Assembly (NCBI GenBank): GCA_017476305.1
Contig: JAFVAA010000431.1
Location: 1-5,176 of the forward strand
DNA length: 5,176 nucleotides
Direction of reading: 5' to 3'
From: Lachnospiraceae bacterium
Lineage (GTDB): Bacteria > Bacillota > Clostridia > Lachnospirales > Lachnospiraceae
The notes under the pieces are model-generated. The model saw only the letters and a program-made list of their open reading frames with translations, did not search any database and was not told the origin of the DNA. Shown piece after piece: positions 1-5,176 of this stretch. The position numbers and the translations under genes were made by a program. Each line of letters opens with the position of its first letter. The first letter of the stretch is position 1.

Positions 1-1107
1 CTCTTCGGACTGTCCGACAGCATCCATGTATTCCATCAATTTCTCTGCCATTTTGTCCTCCTCTAATAAACGCCAGGTCAAAAGCTTTTCTCCATGTAAA
101 GACTCTGCTTCCAGATAACTGCTCGTATCGCTAATACAAAAGCAGCCATTTAACATAGAAGTAGCCAGTCTGTCATGAAAGCCGGCTTTTGCCCAGGGAA
201 GTACATTTAAAGAATATTTATACTCTGTCATAATATCGGCCATTTCCCGATAAGCTACCGAAGCATGTGCATGCAGCAAAGAACTGTTCTTTACGGTAAA
301 TCTCTCCCAGCCATCCCCGTAAATCTCTATCTCTATTCCATTCTCTACCAAAGCCCGAATACACTGTTCTCTAAAATAGCTCCTAAGATACCGTTCCACG
401 ATCGTCATGCTTGACATAATTACAGGGATTCTCTCTTTCGGGAGAGAAAGACCTTCTTTTTCAAATACTGTCAACACGATATCCTCCAGCTTCTCCTCCG
501 GATGCAGCTTACCGTATTCCATCATCTTTTTTATATAAAGAACTGCGGAACTGCTCTGTTTATCTAGTTCACGATAAATTTCACCACTCCCGCTATAGCT
601 CCCAAAAAACACAATAGATTTTTTCCGTTCCGAAAATGGTCTGTCGCAATACCTGGAAACAATTCCAGCCTGACTTATTGTGGCAGCAGCCTTAGCTTCT
701 CCATAATATGTTCTTACATAATCTGTATAATTTTCATCCACGAACACAGTGTAATAATTCTGCATCGAAACAGAAATCCTCTCATGCTGCCATGCCGGGT
801 GATCTACATAATAAGCAATCACGGGAATATTCACTCCCGCTTTTTTCATTGCCCTTTTCAAATGGTTCAGTATCAGACCATTCGAAGTCAGTACTGCATC
901 CGGCTTTTTTTCCAGGGCTTTTAAAATGGCAGGAAATAATTCCCTTTGAAAAAAGCCATCTCCCTGATCATATTCATTGACATCCAAAATCTCACAATCC
1001 ATTCCCCTATCCTCAAATCCAGCCTTTAATTCATCCATAAAAACCCGAACTGCACCATATCCGGAAAATCCTTTGATCAATAATAATTTTTCTACATTCC
1101 CTTTCAT
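1..1107 (-). CDS. CgeB-like glycosyltransferase, 3' end beyond window
   Basis: An open frame of 369 codons runs without a stop from ATG at 1107 to the left edge, so the C-terminus is missing. The start is supported by AAGGGGAG at 1112-1119, four bases upstream. The N-terminal half begins with a hydrophobic strand (LLLIKGFSGYG, residues 8-18) and carries YVDHP at 100-104, as in DUF3880-type glycosyltransferase N-domains. The C-terminal half has YGDGWE (263-268) and a segment with LNVLPW (300-305), FHDR (310-313), MLNGC (318-322) and ISD (325-327). That pattern is typical of the CgeB/Glyco_trans_1_2 group of GT-B enzymes, where it lines the nucleotide-sugar site. No signal peptide or membrane segment is seen, so it is probably cytoplasmic. 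Family members occur in spore-coat and flagellin glycosylation loci; the nearby Maf and PseB genes favour a flagellin or surface glycan. Donor and acceptor cannot be read from the sequence. The family call is fairly secure; the role is inferred. Confidence 0.5.
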   Translation of the reverse strand, partial: MKGNVEKLLLIKGFSGYGAVRVFMDELKAGFEDRGMDCEILDVNEYDQGDGFFQRELFPAILKALEKKPDAVLTSNGLILNHLKRAMKKAGVNIPVIAYYVDHPAWQHERISVSMQNYYTVFVDENYTDYVRTYYGEAKAAATISQAGIVSRYCDRPFSERKKSIVFFGSYSGSGEIYRELDKQSSSAVLYIKKMMEYGKLHPEEKLEDIVLTVFEKEGLSLPKERIPVIMSSMTIVERYLRSYFREQCIRALVENGIEIEIYGDGWERFTVKNSSLLHAHASVAYREMADIMTEYKYSLNVLPWAKAGFHDRLATSMLNGCFCISDTSSYLEAESLHGEKLLTWRLLEEDKMAEKLMEYMDAVGQSEE

Positions 1108-1163
1108 TTTTCTCCCCTTGCAATCAATCGCCCGATTTCAATTTTGTGATATTTCTAATATTT

Positions 1164-1194
1164 ATTTTATCATATTTATTGCTATCGAAAGCAA
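1164..1194 (-). promoter_or_regulatory. Possible promoter of the CgeB-like gene
   Basis: On the minus strand an extended -10 element (TG, one base, TAAAAT) lies at 1164-1172, with a weak -35 match (TTGCTT) at 1189-1194 and a long 19-bp spacer. Transcription would start near 1157 and leave a leader of about 50 bases. The -35 match falls in the outer end of the palindromic element 1186-1310, so the element could have supplied or altered this promoter. The match is weak and the spacing is not optimal. Confidence 0.5.
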
Positions 1195-1310
1195 AACCCT
1201 CGAAAACCTACGGTTTCCTCGGGCGCGAGCGCGCTTCGCATTATGATAACCCCTCATATTAAAGCATGGTTTTATATGAGGGGTTATCATAATGCTTGCT
1301 TTTGCTTTCG
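1186..1310. repeat. 125-bp nested palindromic element upstream of aroE
   Basis: A perfect 22-bp inverted repeat pairs 1238-1259 with 1274-1295 around a 14-base loop, which can itself form three more A-T pairs. Outside it, CGAAAGCAAAA at 1186-1196 is exactly inverted at 1300-1310 (TTTTGCTTTCG), giving the whole unit terminal inverted repeats. The left side between these arms holds two more potential hairpins: AAACC-TAC-GGTTT at 1204-1216, extendable with bulges to 1198-1223, and GCGC-GAGC-GCGC at 1223-1234. The stretch 1220-1239 is very GC-rich, while the flanks are AT-rich. There is no room for a transposase. It could be a MITE-like or REP-like dispersed element, or a structured RNA. Neither side of the main stem is followed by a T-tract, so a standard terminator is unlikely. 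Confidence 0.5.
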
Positions 1311-1337
1311 CGACTATTTTATCCTACAATTTCCAGT

Positions 1338-1367
1338 TTGACAAACCTGCGTATTCTATATTATACT
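1338..1367 (+). promoter_or_regulatory. Sigma-A-type promoter of aroE
   Basis: A perfect -35 hexamer TTGACA lies at 1338-1343. The -10 is TATACT at 1362-1367 (18-bp spacer) or TTATAC at 1361-1366 (17-bp spacer). Transcription would start near 1374, leaving about 26 bases of leader with the ribosome binding site GGAGG at 1386-1390. The promoter lies just right of the palindromic element 1186-1310, so aroE appears to be expressed independently of its neighbours. No operator or riboswitch is evident in so short a leader. Confidence 0.5.
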
Positions 1368-1399
1368 TTGTTCTATACAGTAGATGGAGGTGTTTTATT

Positions 1400-2176
1400 A
1401 TGGAATATGGACTAATCGGCGAAAAGCTTGGTCACAGCTACTCAAAAGAAATTCATGAGATGCTGACAGATTATACTTATGATTTATGCCCACTGACCAA
1501 GGAAGAATTTCATCCTTTTATGGAAAAGCACGACTTTAAGGCAATCAATGTCACGATTCCGTATAAGCGTGATGTCATTCCCTATTTAGCAGAAATGGAC
1601 GAAAATGCAAAGGCAATCGGTGCCGTAAATACCATTGTCAATAAAAACGGAAAGCTGTATGGACATAACACAGATTTTTCCGGGTTCCTATACATGCTAA
1701 AAAAACACAATATTCATGTGAAAAACAAAAAATGCATTGTACTCGGTGATGGCGGTGCTTCTAAGGCTGTGGTCGCAGTCCTGAAAAAATTAGAGGCAAA
1801 AGAAATCATCATTGTTGATATCATCAAAACAGATTCTGCCATCAGCTATGAGGAATGCTTTGAAAAACATACGGATGCAGAGTTTATCGCAAACACCAGT
1901 CCCGTAGGCATGTATCCGAAATCGGATGCTTCCCCCGTGGATCTGTCCCTTTTTCCAAAGTGCGAAGCAGTCGCAGATGTAGTATACAATCCTTTGGAAA
2001 CAAAACTGATCGCCCAGGCAAAAAACCTGAACATGATTGGTGTAAACGGCCTGGAAATGCTCGTAGCCCAGGCACTCTATGCCGTGGAATTCTTTTTGGA
2101 TACACAGTTAGACAAATCAAAAATCGATGAAGTTTTTAAGAAAATATATAAGGAAAAAGCAGACAGTACATCCTAA
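1400..2176 (+). CDS. aroE: Shikimate dehydrogenase (AroE)
   Basis: This 258-residue cytoplasmic enzyme reduces 3-dehydroshikimate to shikimate in the pathway to chorismate and aromatic amino acids. The N-terminal substrate domain shows HSYSKEIH (12-19), NVTIPYK (50-56), GAVNT (74-78) and GHNTDFSG (88-95). The catalytic Lys56 and Asp92 are present, as are expected shikimate contacts Ser13, Ser15, Thr52, Asn77 and Gln224. The Rossmann domain has GDGGASKAV (116-124), NTSPVGMYP (165-173), VVYNPLET (194-201) and the final GLEMLVAQA (217-225). The usual Asn-Arg-Thr motif after strand two is replaced by Asp-Ile-Ile (140-142). The start at 1400 is chosen because GGAGG lies nine bases upstream and the protein opens directly on the family's first strand. 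An upstream ATG at 1292 would add 36 unrelated residues, run across the promoter and begin inside a palindrome. The gene is slightly shorter than most AroE proteins (about 270-290 residues) but looks intact. It points against the flanking glycosylation genes, and its stop codon lies in the repeat 2171-2276. Confidence 0.5.
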   Translation: MEYGLIGEKLGHSYSKEIHEMLTDYTYDLCPLTKEEFHPFMEKHDFKAINVTIPYKRDVIPYLAEMDENAKAIGAVNTIVNKNGKLYGHNTDFSGFLYMLKKHNIHVKNKKCIVLGDGGASKAVVAVLKKLEAKEIIIVDIIKTDSAISYEECFEKHTDAEFIANTSPVGMYPKSDASPVDLSLFPKCEAVADVVYNPLETKLIAQAKNLNMIGVNGLEMLVAQALYAVEFFLDTQLDKSKIDEVFKKIYKEKADSTS

Positions 2177-2276
2177 GGATCTGTAAATAACTTGACGACT
2201 TTTCTCCCGAAACACCTTATGCGCAAGTGTTTCAGAAGAAAAGTCGTCAAGTTAAATTATTTGCAGTTCCTTAGGA
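2171..2276. repeat. 106-bp inverted-repeat element overlapping aroE stop
   Basis: A perfect 17-bp inverted repeat pairs 2189-2205 (AACTTGACGACTTTTCT) with 2237-2253. Inside it, GAAACAC at 2209-2215 pairs with GTGTTTC at 2227-2233. Outside it, the 20-base arms 2171-2190 and 2257-2276 are inverted copies matching at 18 of 20 positions, with three extra A residues (2254-2256) on the right. The left arm starts in the last sense codon of aroE and contains its TAA stop. It lies between convergent genes (aroE rightward, maf leftward), so it may halt transcription from both sides, yet no T-tract follows the stem. Ends shaped like terminal inverted repeats make a MITE-like or IS-derived remnant equally possible. 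No transposase is encoded and no target duplication was found. Confidence 0.5.
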
Positions 2277-2285
2277 GCTGATACT

Positions 2286-2331
2286 TTCGCACCGGATAAA
2301 TTGCAGGTTATTCGTCCTGGAAACGTGCGAA
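2286..2331. repeat. Weak imperfect inverted repeat downstream of maf
   Basis: TTCGCAC at 2286-2292 is inverted at 2325-2331 (GTGCGAA), with partial extra pairing inside (CCGGA against TCCTGG). It lies 18 bases past the maf stop on the minus strand. It could be the maf transcription end, but no T-run follows the stem on that strand. The rest of the 2277-2349 gap shows nothing recognisable. Confidence 0.5.
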
Positions 2332-2349
2332 CTGTATTTCGTAAACCAT

Positions 2350-4113
2350 CTAAAAATCCGTCAATGCCTTTTCCAGTGTCATGAGTTCCATTCCCCTCTT
2401 TTTCGCACCACCCTCTGTAGCATCGATTACAGGAATCCTCTTTTCTTCTTCAGATCGATTCTGTAATCTTTTTTCGAACCATTCCAAATAGATTTTCAAA
2501 TTATTAGCTGTCTGAACTTTTCCACCATAGGCTGCTTCTACATAAATACCTGTATCCACATTTTGGCCCACATTTGCAGTCCCCTTTGCATGTTTTTGTG
2601 AATCTGTGTAAGCCAGATCCAACCCCGTGAAAATAATTCTCTTTGCCTTTAAACGGAGACACAGGTCAAAGGCTGTGGTCATAACCGAACCACCACTCTC
2701 CACCAGCTGCCATCCATTCCTTTCCGCTAATTCCTCTGCCGGACCAAATCCGTTCTGGCATAATAAATATTTATCCCCCTGATACGTCTGAGGGATTTTA
2801 CTATATACTGTAGATAAAAAGATAAGCGGTACACCACAGTCCTCTATCCCCTGAATCTGCGGATAGACAGTCATATACCCATCCGTAACGATTGCATAGT
2901 CCGGTCTGATGCCCGCATTCAGCATTTTCTTTAACACGGTCCCGGCTGCTAAAATAACAATCCCCTCTTTTCTTTCCTTAAGCTTTTCCATGTTTTTATC
3001 AAGGGATGGTCCTGCTGCCACGATCACAATCTCTTTTCCTTCAAACAAAGGACGCAGATCATTTATATTTTTTGCCTTTACCCGCACATTCTTCTTAAAA
3101 TTTCCATCCAATCTTCTAAAATGGGTGCGAACCGAACTCTCATCCATAAACCAGGCTTCCAACTGGTCTTTTAAAACCGGCTTTTTAATCCCGGCCAGCG
3201 CAGGATAAAAAATATAAAATCCTTTTTCTGCATTGAGGACTAAAGCTTCTTTCTTCATCTTATTTCCGGTAGGATCGTAAATGAGCTCAAACCGTCCTGT
3301 CTGATATAAATTGCCAAGGGGCGCAAAAAGCAAAGCATAAAATAAAAAATCATGATTTGTTTCAAATACACGAATGGAAACATTTTGATCCATAGACAGC
3401 ATCTCCTGATAAGCATACCCTAATCCCAGGCCGTAGAACGTGTACTCCTCTTTCCCCTGAGCCAACCATTCATCTGCCAGCTGGACAGCCTCTGAAATAA
3501 TATTTCCATTTGTATGCATATAAAAAGCATGTCCGTCTTTTTGGAACACCAGGGTAGGATGACCACCGGATGTAGGCTCTACAGCTACTCCCCTGCTGAT
3601 ACATTTATCTGTCAGCTGCAGCAGCTTTTCCATACATGTATCGGAAAGCTTTTCCTCCCCCTGAATTTCTTCTACTAGCTCCTCTGACAAAAGAGAATAT
3701 AACAGCTGCGGATTTTCACGACTGCACCAGGTCACATTTTTCTTTAATACATCCTCATCAATCAGCAGTCCTACAGCCAATACCAGACGTTCCTCCATGG
3801 AGACCAATGCAGGTAAGAGCTGTAACTCGAACAGATCCATAAGCATAATATAATCTTTGGCTTCCTGTGCACTCTGCAATTCCTGCATTACGGCTAAAAG
3901 ACTTTCCAAATCTAAAATCGGTTCTTCCCCATTGATCTCCGGCAGATATTCCGAAAGCTTTGGCATAATATCAGAAATATTTTTCCAAAACATAGCAAGC
4001 TTTTTATTCCCATAAAAAAACTGTTGCTTTTTATTAAAATAAATTGCTCGCGAAATGTGAGAAATCATATTTCTTATGGTCTTGCTCAAAGACAAAATTT
4101 CTTCTATTTCCAA
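2350..4113 (-). CDS. maf: Motility-associated factor (Maf) glycosyltransferase, DUF115/MptE-like
   Basis: This 587-residue, probably cytoplasmic protein belongs to the Maf family, proposed to attach nonulosonic acids such as pseudaminic or legionaminic acid to Ser/Thr of flagellin. The N-terminal 220 residues are mostly helical and poorly conserved. A Rossmann-like segment YGLGLGYAYQEML (227-239) with ETNHDF (251-256) follows. The core MptE-like/DUF115 domain occupies about 340-520: EIVIVAAGPSLD (361-372), PDYAIVTDGY (404-413), GGSV (474-477), FTGLDLAYTD (495-504) and HAKGT (508-512). A conserved tail has IDATEGGA (563-570). The start is a TTG at 4113, favoured because AGAGGAG at 4121-4127 sits seven bases upstream; the first internal ATG, residue 16, lacks comparable support. 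It begins 15 bases after the pseB stop, so the two are co-transcribed and probably translationally coupled. The stop is TAG at 2350-2352. It is unrelated to the septum protein also called Maf. The family is confident; the exact sugar is inferred from pseB. Confidence 0.5.
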   Translation of the reverse strand: MEIEEILSLSKTIRNMISHISRAIYFNKKQQFFYGNKKLAMFWKNISDIMPKLSEYLPEINGEEPILDLESLLAVMQELQSAQEAKDYIMLMDLFELQLLPALVSMEERLVLAVGLLIDEDVLKKNVTWCSRENPQLLYSLLSEELVEEIQGEEKLSDTCMEKLLQLTDKCISRGVAVEPTSGGHPTLVFQKDGHAFYMHTNGNIISEAVQLADEWLAQGKEEYTFYGLGLGYAYQEMLSMDQNVSIRVFETNHDFLFYALLFAPLGNLYQTGRFELIYDPTGNKMKKEALVLNAEKGFYIFYPALAGIKKPVLKDQLEAWFMDESSVRTHFRRLDGNFKKNVRVKAKNINDLRPLFEGKEIVIVAAGPSLDKNMEKLKERKEGIVILAAGTVLKKMLNAGIRPDYAIVTDGYMTVYPQIQGIEDCGVPLIFLSTVYSKIPQTYQGDKYLLCQNGFGPAEELAERNGWQLVESGGSVMTTAFDLCLRLKAKRIIFTGLDLAYTDSQKHAKGTANVGQNVDTGIYVEAAYGGKVQTANNLKIYLEWFEKRLQNRSEEEKRIPVIDATEGGAKKRGMELMTLEKALTDF

Positions 4114-4128
4114 TGTTTCTCTCCTCTG

Positions 4129-5073
4129 TTACATATGTTTCAAAGCTTCCTTCAATCCCTCTACATCCAGCCACTGTGTATTTGTCCCGGAATTGTATTC
4201 AAATCCCTCTTCGACCTTTTTTCCACCCGGGCGCACATCACGATCCTTATGCCAGGAATATTCCGGGTACACAATATAATGCTTTTCATATTCATACGTA
4301 CTTCTGGAATCGTCCCTGGTGACCATGACCTCATGAAGCTTCTCCCCTTCGCGGATTCCAATCTCCTCAATCTCACAGTCCGGCAGCATTGCCTTTGCCA
4401 GATCCCCGATATGGAAAGACGGTATCTTTGAAATAAATGTTTCTCCGCCTTTCGCCTCTTCCATTGCTTTAAATACCAGTTCCACGCCCTGTTCCAGAGT
4501 GATCCAGAACCTGGTCATACGCATATCTGTAACTCCTAACTTCTTTTCTCCATTTTTCATCATTTTTTCCCATATTGGAATCACGGAACCACGGCTCCCT
4601 GCCACGTTGCCATATCTGACCACGGAAAAAACGGTCCCATACTGGCCACTATACGCATTCGCTGCAATAAACAGCTTGTCCGAAACCAGCTTCGTGCCAC
4701 CATACAAATTGATCGGATTTACCGCTTTATCCGTAGAAAGTGCTACTACCTTCTTTACTCCTTTATCTAAAGCCGCGTCAATGACATTTTGCGCACCATG
4801 GATATTCGTCTTAATCGCCTCCATCGGATTATACTCACAGGTCGGTACCTGCTTCATCGCCGCAGCATGGATGACATAGTCAACTCCCTCAAAAGCACGA
4901 TATAGACGTTCTCTGTCCCTGACATCTCCTATGAAGAAACGAACCTTGGACAGATCCACCTTATCCCTGTATTCCGTCTGCATCACACTCTGTTTATACT
5001 CATCCCTCGAATAAATAATTACTTTTTTCGGATTATAATTTTTAAAAATCATCTCTAAAAATTTTTTTCGCAT
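4129..5073 (-). CDS. pseB: UDP-GlcNAc 4,6-dehydratase (inverting), N-terminally truncated
   Basis: This 314-residue protein matches PseB/FlaA1, an SDR-family enzyme that removes water from UDP-GlcNAc with C5 inversion as the first step of pseudaminic acid synthesis. Visible features are YSRDEYKQ (21-28), GDVRD (49-53), HAAAMKQVP (69-77), NIHGAQNVIDAA (90-101), catalytic STDKA (113-117, Asp115-Lys116), Tyr124-x3-Lys128, and RYGNVAGSRGSV. The C-terminal part has RMTRFWI, IPSFHIGDLAKAM and GEKLHE. What is missing is the opening strand and the NADP-binding GGTGSFG loop, about 15-18 residues that normally precede KKF. The ATG at 5073 has no Shine-Dalgarno sequence, and an in-frame TAA lies upstream at 5092-5094. 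Similarity begins only at Lys3-Lys4-Phe5, inside an A-tract. As it stands the enzyme should not bind cofactor normally, so it is a broken gene, a rearranged copy or an assembly join. The identity is secure, the start is not. The stop TAA is 15 bases before maf. Confidence 0.5.
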   Translation of the reverse strand: MRKKFLEMIFKNYNPKKVIIYSRDEYKQSVMQTEYRDKVDLSKVRFFIGDVRDRERLYRAFEGVDYVIHAAAMKQVPTCEYNPMEAIKTNIHGAQNVIDAALDKGVKKVVALSTDKAVNPINLYGGTKLVSDKLFIAANAYSGQYGTVFSVVRYGNVAGSRGSVIPIWEKMMKNGEKKLGVTDMRMTRFWITLEQGVELVFKAMEEAKGGETFISKIPSFHIGDLAKAMLPDCEIEEIGIREGEKLHEVMVTRDDSRSTYEYEKHYIVYPEYSWHKDRDVRPGGKKVEEGFEYNSGTNTQWLDVEGLKEALKHM

Positions 5074-5174
5074 GACAAGACAGATATTCGGACAGCCTTA
5101 CTCAACATAGCTTTTTCGATATGTTTTCGGTCGTTTTTGCTGTTCTCGAAGAATTCGGCCGTGTCTTGCGTCAA
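5055..5174 (-). other. Possible 3' fragment of an unidentified gene
   Basis: A frame open to the right edge covers 39 codons and ends at TAG (5055-5057), overlapping the pseB start in another frame. Its residues are hydrophilic and helix-like (for example AEFFENSKNDRKHIEKAML), and many codons end in C or G, which suggests real coding sequence unlike pseB's own frame. The plus strand also has an open frame here (containing SVVFAVLEEFGRVLRQ), so the direction is uncertain. I do not recognise either protein. The piece is too short to call as a gene; it could be a neighbour joined by rearrangement or a chimeric contig end. Confidence 0.5.
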
Positions 5175-5176
5175 AG

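Noticed and set aside
708..1246. Two plus-strand open frames of about 90 residues
   Set aside because: They lie antisense to the CgeB-like gene and its upstream region, with Phe/Ser/Pro-rich composition typical of shadow frames and no ribosome binding sites.
1238..1295. Perfect 22-bp hairpin as an intrinsic terminator
   Set aside because: Neither side of the stem is followed by a run of T, and the stem is unusually long with a large loop; kept as a repeat element.
1292..1399. Longer aroE start adding 36 residues from ATG at 1292
   Set aside because: The ATG lies in the arm of a palindrome, the extension spans the TTGACA/TATACT promoter, has no homology to the AroE N-terminus, and the ATG at 1400 has a proper GGAGG.
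1108..1399. Riboswitch, T-box or attenuator in front of aroE
   Set aside because: The predicted transcript leader is only about 26 bases and the palindrome lies upstream of the promoter, so it is not part of the aroE transcript.
2171..2276. Complete insertion sequence or toxin-antitoxin gene in the aroE-maf gap
   Set aside because: The element is 106 bp, encodes no protein, and no target duplication flanks it; the flanking CCTAA and TTAGG are inverted, not direct.
2909..4879. Several plus-strand frames opposite maf and pseB (for example 4024-4431 and 4499-4879)
   Set aside because: They are complements of strongly conserved coding sequence and resemble no known protein family.
1..5176. CRISPR array, tRNA or rRNA genes
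   Set aside because: No regularly spaced direct repeats, cloverleaf patterns or rRNA-like conserved stretches were seen.

Overview
The window looks like chromosomal DNA from a low-GC, motile Clostridia member, most likely Lachnospiraceae. This rests on AT-rich codon use, strong AGGAG-type ribosome binding sites, one TTG start, and a surface/flagellin glycosylation gene set common in Roseburia/Agathobacter-like bacteria. The family assignment is inferred from protein appearance; no search was run.

Three of the four genes lie on the minus strand. From right to left they are: a UDP-GlcNAc 4,6-dehydratase of the PseB type (4129-5073) that has lost its N-terminal glycine-rich loop; a motility-associated-factor (Maf) glycosyltransferase of 587 residues (2350-4113), only 15 bases behind pseB; and a CgeB-like glycosyltransferase (1-1107) that runs off the left edge. 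PseB makes the first intermediate of pseudaminic acid, Maf proteins are the candidate transferases that place nonulosonic acids on flagellin, and CgeB-like enzymes are often found in the same loci. The trio therefore reads as part of a flagellin or surface glycan locus.

Between Maf and the CgeB-like gene, pointing the opposite way, sits aroE (shikimate dehydrogenase, 1400-2176). It has its own sigma-A-type promoter (1338-1367) and a good ribosome binding site. Functionally it does not belong with its neighbours. It is bracketed by two unrelated long inverted-repeat elements: one at 1186-1310 with a perfect 22-bp stem, further hairpins and 11-bp outer inverted ends, and one at 2171-2276 with a perfect 17-bp stem, outer 20-bp arms, and an edge covering the aroE stop codon. 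This layout suggests a cassette or rearrangement inserted in a glycosylation cluster.

At the right edge, homology to PseB stops abruptly at an A-tract near 5063-5069. The 103 bases beyond (5074-5176) do not supply the missing N-terminus. They may be a fragment of another gene, a genuine rearrangement, or an assembly chimera.

No tRNA, rRNA, CRISPR array or recognisable transposase gene was seen. The most interesting points are the two palindromic elements around aroE, the pseB junction, and an aroE cofactor loop lacking the usual NADP-binding Asn-Arg-Thr.
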